Of a stretch of 32,557 nucleotides of DNA, positions 23,791-30,811 are shown piece by piece. The notes beneath the pieces are model-generated. The model was not told where the DNA came from. It searched no databases and saw only the letters and a program-made list of their open reading frames with translations. This DNA comes from Verrucomicrobiia bacterium (GTDB taxonomy: Bacteria; Verrucomicrobiota; Verrucomicrobiia; Limisphaerales; UBA11358). Positions within the stretch are counted from its first letter, which is position 1, and each line of letters opens with the position of its first letter. Both the position numbers and the translations under genes were made by a program. The DNA is taken from NCBI GenBank assembly GCA_030038175.1, contig JASHPN010000310.1, positions 1 through 32,557 on the forward strand, written 5' to 3'.

Positions 23791-25733
23791 CCTGGGGATT
23801 TGAGCCGTTCCACGTTCATGGCAAATTGGCTGACGGTATCGGAATTGACGTCATGCATTCCATACCAGATCCGTTCGAACACGGTAAGGTTTTCGCCGAA
23901 GACCGCAACCATGGCCGGAAACGAATGCCCGCGCCGGCGCAGTTCGCGTTCATATTCCCGGTTCGATTTGAAGCGCGCGATGCTAATGAGATTCCGCGCC
24001 GCCAGTTGCGACAAGCTGGCGAGATAGAAGGCGCGCATAGCCAGGCGCAATTGCCCCTGGGCCAGCAGTTCGCGCCCGAGCTTGAGCCATCCGTCCTCGG
24101 GCAACTGGTCGGCGGCGACATTTTCATCCGCCACGTCCGGGGGGGCCGGAATGGATTCGCCGGCGACCGCAATCCTAATTTTTTGCCGGTTGAGCCAGAC
24201 GCGATAAAGAAAAATTGCCAGCACGCAGGCGACCACGGCGACCAGGGTCCATAACAATAGTCGCGCCGAAAATCCCCAGTCAGTCCAGGGGCCAACGGCC
24301 TCGTGATGCCGATTGCCTAAAAGTTTGTCCAACCACTTTAACAAAGCTTCCAGAAACCACCCCAGCCAATGCACCACTGCCCGCACCCAGTTGCGCAACA
24401 TGGCTTCGATTTTATCAAAGAAACGCCCGATGATACCCTCGTCGCTGTCGTCCTGGATGGTTTCGCGAGGCATTCGCCACGTGTATTTGCGTTGATGAAT
24501 CGTTTGATTAATGGCCTGGTCCAGGTCCGGAGAAGAAATGGACGCCGCTTTTTGACGGGCTCCGGGAAGAGCCACAGGACCAGAAACCGGAGCGCCGCCT
24601 CCAGGCGGCTTCAACGTTGTTTGCGATGGGCTGGCGGAAGCGGCATAAATGCCGCGCTCCCATGGTTCATCCGGCGCAGCCGCTAACTTAAAATCCTGTA
24701 AGTGGGATTGAGCCTTCGCCATAACGCTTGCGTCCTTTATTGCGAAGGAGCCGACGCCCGCCGCGCCGTAGTCCCGCTCCGAGCGGGATGAAGGCGGGTG
24801 AGGAGGCTCTGACTGAAACGGGTTTTGGGAATTTGAATCGGCAGCGGCGAAAATGTTTTTCTCACCACCCCTCGCCACGCCTGAAACCAAAACGGAGAAG
24901 AAAAGCAAAAAGACCGCCGCCATTTTTGTCCCCGTCATGACAAATTCCTTGAGCCCTGCCTTTAAGTCCTCGCCGGATTCGAGCGATTCTCCGTAAAAAC
25001 AGCGGAGGGCATAGACGGTTTTGAGAATGGGATCGACGCACAAATAGGTCAACCCGAACATTCCGGCAAAGAATGTTGAATTTAAGAGGCTCGACGGACT
25101 GTTGGTAAATGCGGAATCCATCCCCAGCAACATCTTGAACAGAAACGGCAGCCAAAAACAGATCGTTGCCCAATTCAAAAAAACGTAAAGACCGAAGAAC
25201 GCGAAAATGGCCAGCACAATGAAGTTTGTGCGCGGCCAAAGCGCCGCCTGCCGGCACGACCGTTTGAACACAGGCGCAATGCCTTCCTGCCCGTCCGCCA
25301 GGGCGGTGACATTTTGGAAAAAAGAATAAACCCACGGGAAGGTCAGCAACGGAATCGCGGAGAGAGGAATGAGAAAGAGACCGGCCGGCTGCAGGATGAT
25401 CTGAGCTGCCAGGATGCGCGCCGATTGGCGGACGCCGGGCATCCGGGCCGGCCGGGCCGCGAGATGCGCGCGGATGCGGCCCGCAAAGATCGCCTGCCAA
25501 AATTTCATCCAGAAAAATAACAGGACCATCCCCAGGCTCGCGTCGGCAAGATGGCCGGGGGCAAATGGATTGCGGCTCATGTCCGCCCAATAAAACAACA
25601 GGCCGAGCACAAAGGGAATGGTCCCCAAATAATAAACGGCCAGTGTGGCCGCCGGCGCGGTGCGCACCCGTTGGGTGGCTTCTTCGATGAGATCGAAGAA
25701 GCCAGGGCCATTTTGCCGGCGCGTCATTTTCAT
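23787..25733 (-). CDS. Polytopic membrane protein with C-terminal DUF4129 domain
   Basis: A 648-residue protein starting at ATG 25733 in ATGA overlap with the B-box-like gene (an ATG two codons later is also possible). The N-terminal half has six to seven hydrophobic segments between about 30 and 300. Residues about 305-400 are a low-complexity, repeat-like stretch. A charged segment with 'RKYTWRMPRE' follows, then one more helix near 510-532 ('LLLWTLVAVVACVLAIFLYRVW' region), then the DUF4129 domain at about 565-640 ('LLAQGQLRLAMRAFYLASL', 'EYERELRRRG'). DUF4129 is a helical cytoplasmic domain found with MoxR/DUF58/DUF4350 genes, and some members are fused to transglutaminases; no transglutaminase catalytic triad is visible here. 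Function unknown. Confidence 0.85.
   Translation of the reverse strand: MKMTRRQNGPGFFDLIEEATQRVRTAPAATLAVYYLGTIPFVLGLLFYWADMSRNPFAPGHLADASLGMVLLFFWMKFWQAIFAGRIRAHLAARPARMPGVRQSARILAAQIILQPAGLFLIPLSAIPLLTFPWVYSFFQNVTALADGQEGIAPVFKRSCRQAALWPRTNFIVLAIFAFFGLYVFLNWATICFWLPFLFKMLLGMDSAFTNSPSSLLNSTFFAGMFGLTYLCVDPILKTVYALRCFYGESLESGEDLKAGLKEFVMTGTKMAAVFLLFFSVLVSGVARGGEKNIFAAADSNSQNPFQSEPPHPPSSRSERDYGAAGVGSFAIKDASVMAKAQSHLQDFKLAAAPDEPWERGIYAASASPSQTTLKPPGGGAPVSGPVALPGARQKAASISSPDLDQAINQTIHQRKYTWRMPRETIQDDSDEGIIGRFFDKIEAMLRNWVRAVVHWLGWFLEALLKWLDKLLGNRHHEAVGPWTDWGFSARLLLWTLVAVVACVLAIFLYRVWLNRQKIRIAVAGESIPAPPDVADENVAADQLPEDGWLKLGRELLAQGQLRLAMRAFYLASLSQLAARNLISIARFKSNREYERELRRRGHSFPAMVAVFGENLTVFERIWYGMHDVNSDTVSQFAMNVERLKSPG
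24772..24788. repeat. Perfect palindrome inside the DUF4129 gene
   Basis: TCCCGCTC (24772-24779) and GAGCGGGA (24781-24788) form an 8-base perfect palindrome around one C. It lies in the low-complexity coding stretch (about 24530-24830) between the membrane half and the DUF4129 half, so it looks like a repeat tolerated in frame. Confidence 0.5.
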
Positions 25734-26056
25734 TTTCCGTCAACCCAATTGACATGCCACAGCGTTCCTTCATGGAACGAGTCGGGCAATTTCAATAAAC
25801 TTTCGCCAATCAAAAAAAAGAAATACCAGGCGATGAGGAGACCCAGGGCGCACTGCGCCAGCCGCCACAACTGAAGAAACGCCCGTCGCTGAATCGGCGG
25901 TTTGCGCGCCAGTTTGGCCAGGCAGGCCGCGCAGAGGACCCGGTCGTCGTGTTCCGTGATGCATTCGCGGCAGAAATACTGTTTGCACTCCGGGCAGCGC
26001 GCGACGGCTTCGCGCGCCGCATGGTTGAAACACCGTTGGAAAGCCAGGGATTGCAT
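25730..26056 (-). CDS. Small B-box-like zinc-binding membrane protein
   Basis: A 108-residue protein starting at ATG 26056. The N-terminus has a dense Cys/His set: C9, H12, C21, C24, C29, C32, H36, C42, C45, with the B-box-like order 'CFNHAAREAVARCPECKQYF' followed by 'CRECITEH' and 'CAACL'. It should bind two zinc ions. One membrane helix follows at about 64-86, then a short tail. The zinc module is probably cytoplasmic and may mediate protein contacts. It lies 7 bases after the PH-like gene and overlaps the DUF4129 gene, so it is part of the operon. A precise family name cannot be given. Confidence 0.8.
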   Translation of the reverse strand: MQSLAFQRCFNHAAREAVARCPECKQYFCRECITEHDDRVLCAACLAKLARKPPIQRRAFLQLWRLAQCALGLLIAWYFFFLIGESLLKLPDSFHEGTLWHVNWVDGK

Positions 26057-26063
26057 TCGGGGA

Positions 26064-26666
26064 TCAGATAACGGGAGGCGCCGGTTGGGCCGGTTCGCTG
26101 GCGGCCGCGCCGGGCGGCGTTGCCGGGGATGGGGCGATGGATTCCGTCATTTGCGCCGCGACGGCTTCCGGAGTCAGTTCGCCTCCCTGCGCGGCGGCGA
26201 TCAACGGCTGGATTTGTGCCAGCACGCGCCGTGCTTTGGGAAGCCGATGCAAAGAAGGCAATTGCTCGACCTGAACGGCGGTGCGCAAATAACAAATGCA
26301 GGCGGTCCCGAGAATATTGTTTATCACAAAAGGCGGCAGAATAATGACCGCGAAAAATACAAAGAGAACAATGCCAACATCGTCACGATTGAGCAAATAG
26401 GTCGCCAACGCGCCGAGGCTGAGGAGCAAAAACGGCCCAAGGATCGCGTTCCAGATCAGGCGCCGTTTCGATTGCCGAATGATGATCGCCTGGATGTCCC
26501 GGAAATAAAAACGCTTGTAGGTTTCGGTGTAACCGCCGGAGAACACGCAGAGCAAATGGTCCGGCCCCAGCCACAGGCTTCCCCGGGATTGGCTCGCCAC
26601 GGAAAATCCGGGCCGTCCGGTCGTCCGGGTCAATCGTTTGTATTTGATTTCAGGCGTGGTGGTCAT
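26064..26666 (-). CDS. Two-helix membrane protein with PH-like N-terminus, function unknown
   Basis: A 200-residue protein. ATG 26666 is preferred over one 7 codons upstream; both overlap the previous gene's end. Residues about 25-70 ('GSLWLGPDHLLCVFSGGYTE', 'FYFRDIQAIIIRQSKRR') have the strand pattern of bacterial PH-like domains that sit before or between membrane helices. Two helices follow at about 77-97 and 103-125. After them comes a helical segment ('LPKARRVLAQIQPLIAAAQG') and an Ala/Pro-rich tail. No catalytic motif is seen. Operon position implies a role with the zinc-binding and RDD neighbours. The PH-like assignment is tentative. Confidence 0.7.
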   Translation of the reverse strand: MTTTPEIKYKRLTRTTGRPGFSVASQSRGSLWLGPDHLLCVFSGGYTETYKRFYFRDIQAIIIRQSKRRLIWNAILGPFLLLSLGALATYLLNRDDVGIVLFVFFAVIILPPFVINNILGTACICYLRTAVQVEQLPSLHRLPKARRVLAQIQPLIAAAQGGELTPEAVAAQMTESIAPSPATPPGAAASEPAQPAPPVI

Positions 26667-27240
26667 GGCGGGTAGAGACAAAAACAATGACCGTTATCCA
26701 TCCGGCGATTTGCATCAGTGCGAGGAGGATGGCCAAAACGAAACGGATTCTCGTTCTGCCGACAATGCTTCGCGGCGCGTTCCAATAGCGGATGGCCACA
26801 AACAGAGCCATCGGTGCCGTGACGACGGTAAAATAGAAGATCAACATCGGAAGAATCGCCAGGGACAAGGCAATGCCGTCGTAAAGCGTGCGTTCGTTCT
26901 CAAGGGTCTTGATCTTTCCCTTGGTTCGCCCGGTTTCCAGGCAGGTTGGGCAATAGTGCCTGCCGTCCAGCGGACAATCACACAAAGCGCAGAGAAAACG
27001 GCCGCAACCGTCGCACGGCAGCACGGCTTTCTTTTGTGGATGAAAAAAACAGCAGGATTCGCCTTCGATCAGGGCCGTCTCGCCGCCCGGGCCGGCGCTG
27101 GTTTTGAGGAAAAAGGAAGGAAAGACCGTCGTTTGCAACGGCACTCCGCACGCGGGGCAGGGGACAAGGTCCGGTTGATTAAAGGGCCCCTCCGTCAACC
27201 ACGCCCGGCACGCTGGACATTGTATCAGCGCGTTATTCAT
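26650..27240 (-). CDS. Zinc-ribbon / B-box-like membrane protein
   Basis: A 196-residue protein starting at ATG 27240, 3 bases after the preceding stop. It begins with a zinc ribbon (C8-x2-C11 and C28-x2-C31). A second Cys/His group follows: C64, H67, C76, C79, C84, C87, C97, C100, in the order 'CFFHPQKKAVLPCDGCGRFLC' split by 'ALC' and ending 'CPTC'. This is like the B-box segment of the 108-residue neighbour. Two membrane regions at about 121-150 and 165-188 end the protein, with a His-rich tip. Two zinc modules on a membrane stem suggest a cytoplasmic interaction platform. Function is inferred only from architecture. Confidence 0.8.
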   Translation of the reverse strand: MNNALIQCPACRAWLTEGPFNQPDLVPCPACGVPLQTTVFPSFFLKTSAGPGGETALIEGESCCFFHPQKKAVLPCDGCGRFLCALCDCPLDGRHYCPTCLETGRTKGKIKTLENERTLYDGIALSLAILPMLIFYFTVVTAPMALFVAIRYWNAPRSIVGRTRIRFVLAILLALMQIAGWITVIVFVSTRHDHHA

Positions 27241-27243
27241 CTG

Positions 27244-27996
27244 CTATTTATAGATCACGCGAGTATTACAGATATAATCGTGCAGGGCCCGTCTTTGCGG
27301 TTTATCAAATGCGGCCATGATAAACCCGATCAAACAGGTGCAAAAGCTCAGGACTTTTGCCCAATACCGGCCAAAGGCCCGCGCATACGACACGCGCCCG
27401 CCATCCGCGGTGACAACTCGGGTTCCGACCGCCATTTTGCCGAGGGTCGCGCCATATTTGGCCACCATGATCGTCTCATAACTAATGGCCACCGCCAGGT
27501 TAATCCCCATAAAAATGAATTGAATCGCCATAACCTCCTCGGGCGCGCCCGCCGCGGTGCGGCTAACCAGGAAACGCAGTGCGCTAAATAAAAGATTCAC
27601 CGCGAATAAAATAACCCCGTCAATAATATAACCCCCAAATCGCGCCCCAAAGCTGGCATAATTCAATTCACCCGTGTTGAGCGCCGCTCCTTCCCGGAGT
27701 TTTTGCAGAAACACCGGCTTGCAGGCTGCGCAGACGCGCGCATTGCCGTATCGGATCGTTTCTTCGGCCGGCAGGACTTTGCCGCACTCCGAGCAGACGG
27801 CTTCTTCTGCCGCTTCGGTTCCGGTTGCGCCGGCCGGCGCTCCGCCTCGTGCCGAGCTATAAGGCATCCAATCGGCCATTCCTTCCCGCCAGACCAGGGT
27901 CGCCGGTTGAATTGCGCCGGTCTGAATCATTTGGTCCAATTGTTCGTCGGCAACAGGACCGGCTTGTTTTCCTTGTTCGATATAATACCAGTTCAT
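27244..27996 (-). CDS. GYF_2 / zinc-ribbon / RDD membrane protein (first gene of MoxR operon)
   Basis: A 250-residue protein starting at ATG 27996. Residues 1-50 are a GYF_2 domain ('NWYYIEQGKQAGPVADEQLD', 'LVWREGMADWMPY'). A zinc ribbon (C68, C71, C89, C92) follows, then an RDD domain (about 113-250) with 'FGARFGGYIIDGVILF' (R119, D126), 'YGATLGKMAVGTRVV' and 'RRALHDYICNTRV'. GYF_2-RDD fusions are common in Planctomycetes and Verrucomicrobia. The cytoplasmic modules probably recruit partners and the RDD part sits in the membrane. It is the first gene of a ten-gene run, but no strong promoter is evident in the 150 bases upstream. Its RDD partner closes the same operon. Confidence 0.87.
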   Translation of the reverse strand: MNWYYIEQGKQAGPVADEQLDQMIQTGAIQPATLVWREGMADWMPYSSARGGAPAGATGTEAAEEAVCSECGKVLPAEETIRYGNARVCAACKPVFLQKLREGAALNTGELNYASFGARFGGYIIDGVILFAVNLLFSALRFLVSRTAAGAPEEVMAIQFIFMGINLAVAISYETIMVAKYGATLGKMAVGTRVVTADGGRVSYARAFGRYWAKVLSFCTCLIGFIMAAFDKPQRRALHDYICNTRVIYK

Positions 27997-28150
27997 GGTT
28001 GGCTATCTGGATTGGTGATGATTGATTTTTGACAGAGCGGCTGAATCAAAACGACCGCTGCAGGATGCCATAGCCCCGGCTGAAATTGCAAACAACTTTT
28101 CCATTTTGGTTCAATTTTGACATTCTGCTGCTTTGGGACGAAGTTGGCTT

Positions 28151-28366
28151 ATGAGGATGGTCACGACAAAGGCAAGGGGATGGCAAAATCTCGCGTGGGA
28201 GCTTGCCAGGACGGGGAAACCGTTTGAAGTCCACACGATAAATCAGAAGCACATCGTGTTTCTCCAGGAACTCTGCGCCGCCTACAAGTGCAAACACCGG
28301 ATTCTCGGCGATAAGCTTCAACTGACATTTCCGGCATCAACCCACGCTGTCAAGAGGTGCTGCTAA
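28151..28366 (+). CDS. Possible small protein of unknown function
   Basis: A 71-residue frame starting at ATG 28151 (a GTG/TTG-initiated extension to 28133 is possible). The sequence 'WQNLAWELARTGKPFEVHT' and 'HIVFLQELCAAYKCKHRILG' has a balanced composition and an alternating helix-strand look, more protein-like than the antisense frame over the same bases. No motif is recognised and no Shine-Dalgarno is obvious. It sits alone between the start of the MoxR operon and the tRNA gene. It may be chance. Confidence 0.4.
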   Translation: MRMVTTKARGWQNLAWELARTGKPFEVHTINQKHIVFLQELCAAYKCKHRILGDKLQLTFPASTHAVKRCC

Positions 28367-28408
28367 ACATCATGGGAATATCCGTGGTGAGCTTTTTCCT
28401 TGAAAATC

Positions 28409-28493
28409 TGGTGCGGATAGCAGGACTTGAACCTGCACGGGTTGCCCCACTACCACCTCAAAGTAGCGTGTCTGCCAATTCCACCATATCCGC
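28409..28493 (-). tRNA. trnL(GAG): tRNA-Leu (anticodon GAG)
   Basis: Read on the minus strand the gene has acceptor GCGGATA pairing with TATCCGC, discriminator A, and an encoded CCA at 28411-28409. The D arm is 'TGGTGGAATTGGCAGACACG'. The anticodon stem CTACT/GGTAG encloses loop TTGAGGT, with anticodon GAG after the invariant T33. A long variable arm typical of tRNA-Leu (around GTGGGGCAACCCGT) and the T arm GCAGGTTCAAGTCCTGC follow. It reads CUC/CUU codons. All stems pair. Confidence 0.96.
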
Positions 28494-28547
28494 GCCATTC
28501 CAATAGTAAAAAATCACGCGCCTAAACGCAAGGCGATTTCCCTGGGT

Positions 28548-28678
28548 GGAGCGCGGCTGTGTCGAAGACCAGCCGCAGCAGCCCGGCGAAGCCTAAACCC
28601 ACCGTGCTTTGTGCGAGTTTCCCAGACGTGCGTGCTGCGACTGGTCTCCCGATAGATCGGGAGACACAGTCGCGCTCC
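28548..28678. mobile_element. 131-base inverted-repeat element (MITE/REPIN-like)
   Basis: The left end GGAGCGCGGCTGTGTC (28548-28563) and the right end GACACAGTCGCGCTCC (28663-28678) are inverted copies matching at 15 of 16 positions. Just inside them, GACCAGCCGCAGCA (28567-28580) and TGCTGCGACTGGTC (28633-28646) match at 13 of 14. The right half also folds on itself through GTCTCCCGAT/ATCGGGAGAC. There is no coding capacity. It looks like a pair of REP-type sequences facing each other, mobilised in trans if at all. It lies between the tRNA and the 3' end of the barrel gene and may also terminate that gene. Confidence 0.65.
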
Positions 28679-28726
28679 GAATTTTGACGAATTTTTCTCG
28701 CAGGTTCTTACCCCAGATGCTCATGC

Positions 28727-29929
28727 TCACTGGAACACCCGCTCAAGCCCCTGCCACATGGAGGGCGGCGGCGTCGCAAAAAGATGGCCTGGCTTGCCCA
28801 GGTCAATTTGCAGGAGAAAGCCGACGCTGTTTGCGCCCCGATGCCCGTCGCGAATCGCATTGATGCCATAGGCGTAGTCGGTCATTACCTTCCAGCGGTC
28901 GGTGGGCGAATGCCAAAGAATCCCGCCGGACACGCCATTCAGCCAGTTGCCCGGCTGCCCTTCGCCGGGAAGATAATCCACCACCGCGGTGGATGCATTG
29001 AAGGCCAGGTTCCACTGGTGCCTTTTGTCAATCGGCACCAAATAATTCGCGTTCAACAACACGAATTGCCGCGCGCTGATTTCCTGGTAGAAATATCCGG
29101 GCAGCGACAATGGAAATTCCGCAATCAAAGGCAGAAACCCGCCCAGCCGATAGGCGCTGAACCGGTCGGCATCAACGCTGGTCCCCGCGGTCAGGCGCAC
29201 ATAAATATTTTGCTGGTTGGTGAACGTGTAGGACAGCGCCGCCTCGCTCCAGAATAAATGCGATTGGAGGTTCAGTTCCCGGTCGTTGTCATAGCCGTAA
29301 AAACCCGAGCCGGTCCGGAAGTGTCCCTCGTACCAGACGGACAATTCCATGGCCAGGGCAGGGAAGAGGGTGGGTTCGACGCCGCCAAAACGCAGGCCCG
29401 TCCGTACCGCGCCGTCCAAATGATCGTTGGGCAGGCTGAAGGTGGATGCAGTCGTATCTTCGCGCTGATATGTCGAATAATGCGGAGTCGCGCGCAGGAC
29501 GAGGTAGAGCGGAATCTCCCGGCCGGGATCGAAAAGGTGGTAAATGCTCAGCGAAGTTTCCGCGCCGTAACCGTTGAAAGATTCCGATTCAAAAAAAGTG
29601 CCTCCCCTGATCTCGTTGTAGCTGTCGTAAAAGCCGCCGCCCGCCATGCCGATGCCAAGGTCCGTGTTCGGCCCCAGGGCGCTGATGATGCCCAACTCGG
29701 AGTCCAAATAGGTGGGGGATAGCGCGACGCGCAGGGTCAGGTTCGTGCGCAGAAAATCCGGTTGGTTGTGGTAATAATAGGCATAGCCGGAAAAGGGTTG
29801 TTTGCCCTCAAAGACTCCATTATAGCCCAATTGAAGCAGGTCCCGCTTCTCGGGATCAATTTGTGCCAGAGCTAATACCGGCACGAACAATAATGTTCCC
29901 CACAGGAAAACCCTCCCGGCTTGTTTCAT
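28727..29929 (-). CDS. Predicted outer-membrane beta-barrel protein
   Basis: A 400-residue protein starting at ATG 29929 with AGGA a few bases upstream and a signal peptide ('FLWGTLLFVPVLALA-Q', cut near residue 22). The mature part lacks hydrophobic helices and consists of alternating, aromatic-rich amphipathic strands separated by polar turns ('GYAYYYHNQ', 'LYLVLRATPHYSTY', 'WNLAFNASTAVVDYL'), typical of an outer-membrane barrel of 14-16 strands. The strand pair near residues 255-300 ('YRLGGFLPLIAEFPLSLPGY' region) recalls the LGG..LxGY pattern of BamA/Omp85-type barrels, but no POTRA domain precedes it. The C-terminus does not end in the usual aromatic residue strand unless 'RVFQ' serves. 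Substrate and role are unknown. It is divergently oriented to the sigma factor with 96 bases between. Confidence 0.75.
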   Translation of the reverse strand: MKQAGRVFLWGTLLFVPVLALAQIDPEKRDLLQLGYNGVFEGKQPFSGYAYYYHNQPDFLRTNLTLRVALSPTYLDSELGIISALGPNTDLGIGMAGGGFYDSYNEIRGGTFFESESFNGYGAETSLSIYHLFDPGREIPLYLVLRATPHYSTYQREDTTASTFSLPNDHLDGAVRTGLRFGGVEPTLFPALAMELSVWYEGHFRTGSGFYGYDNDRELNLQSHLFWSEAALSYTFTNQQNIYVRLTAGTSVDADRFSAYRLGGFLPLIAEFPLSLPGYFYQEISARQFVLLNANYLVPIDKRHQWNLAFNASTAVVDYLPGEGQPGNWLNGVSGGILWHSPTDRWKVMTDYAYGINAIRDGHRGANSVGFLLQIDLGKPGHLFATPPPSMWQGLERVFQ

Positions 29930-30025
29930 CCTGCTTTAAGTAACCCACGGTCACCCTTTCGGCAAGGGCAATTTGCGCCCAAAATAAGCTTGCTGCCTCT
30001 AGGCCGCCTTTAGACATTGACGGTG

Positions 30026-30757
30026 ATGAACGCTGAATCGTCATCAGGTTCGATTTTTCCGCGAACGGATTGGACCGAACTTGGCAAAGCGGCCGAGGCC
30101 GAACAGGCGCCTTTGGACCGCCTGATCCGGCTGTATTGGCATCCGCTGCGGATCTTTCTGGTTTCCTCTTTCCCCAACCTGGCCGGGCAGGCGGACGAAT
30201 TACTCCAGGATTTCGCCGGGGACAAAATCCTGCGCCAGGGCTGGCTCCGCAAAGCCGACCAGACGCGCGGGCGCTTTCGTGATTTCCTCAAATCCAGCCT
30301 TCGCAATTTTGTCCTGGATCGCTTGAGCCGCGCCGACGTCAAAAACCCGCCGCTTTCCCTGGATGAATTGGAACAGGAAATTCCCGAGTCGGAGAAAACC
30401 GCCGAGGAATTTGACCTGGCCTGGGCGCGGACGGTGCTCTCGGAAACGTTGCGGCGCATGGAGGTCGATTGCAAAAAGCCCGGGACGGATCAGCCCCGCC
30501 GTTCGTGTATCTGGGAAATCTTTCGCATCCGTGTCCTCGAACCGGTTTTTGATAACGCTCCGCAAGTCCCCTACGACAAACTGGTGATACGGTTTGGCTT
30601 GAAATCGCCGCTGGAGGCGTCCAACACGCTGCTGAGCGCCAAGCGTATTTTTAAAGGGCGCCTGGACGAAGTCATTCGGGAATACGCCGGACAGGACGCC
30701 GCCGCCGCCCTGGAGGTGAATGCTTTGAAGGATTTTCTTGCGCGATTGTCCAAGTGA
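30026..30757 (+). CDS. ECF-like RNA polymerase sigma factor, kinase-associated type
   Basis: A 243-residue protein; ATG 30026 is preferred to a TTG three codons upstream. Region 2-like sequence 'LIRLYWHPLRIFLVSSFPNL' with 'ADELLQDFAGDKI' and 'RGRFRDFLKSSLRNFVLDRL' covers about residues 33-105. The C-terminal part ('KLVIRFGLKSPLEASNTLLSAKRIFKGRLDEVI') stands where region 4 would bind the -35 element. It is divergent from standard ECF factors, in the manner of those found upstream of Ser/Thr kinases in Planctomycetes and Verrucomicrobia. It directs RNA polymerase to a small regulon in response to a signal, probably set by the kinase two genes downstream. It carries no anti-sigma gene beside it. 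Confidence 0.78.
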   Translation: MNAESSSGSIFPRTDWTELGKAAEAEQAPLDRLIRLYWHPLRIFLVSSFPNLAGQADELLQDFAGDKILRQGWLRKADQTRGRFRDFLKSSLRNFVLDRLSRADVKNPPLSLDELEQEIPESEKTAEEFDLAWARTVLSETLRRMEVDCKKPGTDQPRRSCIWEIFRIRVLEPVFDNAPQVPYDKLVIRFGLKSPLEASNTLLSAKRIFKGRLDEVIREYAGQDAAAALEVNALKDFLARLSK

Positions 30758-30798
30758 CTGAATTTCATGCAAGATCCATCCGCCAAATCCGTAAAGGG

Positions 30799-30805
30799 AA
30801 AAGGA
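30799..30805 (+). promoter_or_regulatory. Ribosome binding site fixing the start at 30812
   Basis: AAAAGGA ends 6 bases before ATG 30812, a good Shine-Dalgarno match. The in-frame ATG at 30767 has none, so the shorter protein is preferred. Confidence 0.65.
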
Positions 30806-30811
30806 ACGTAT

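Noticed and set aside
26638-27591. 317-codon plus-strand frame antisense to three operon genes
   Set aside because: It crosses several real gene boundaries and has no recognisable sequence.
27997-28100. Strong promoter for the MoxR operon
   Set aside because: Only weak matches (TTGTTT and TATGGC at 17 bases) were seen, not enough to list as a feature.
28046-28321. 91-codon minus-strand frame upstream of the operon
   Set aside because: Its composition is less protein-like than the frame on the other strand, with no start signal and no match to the operon.
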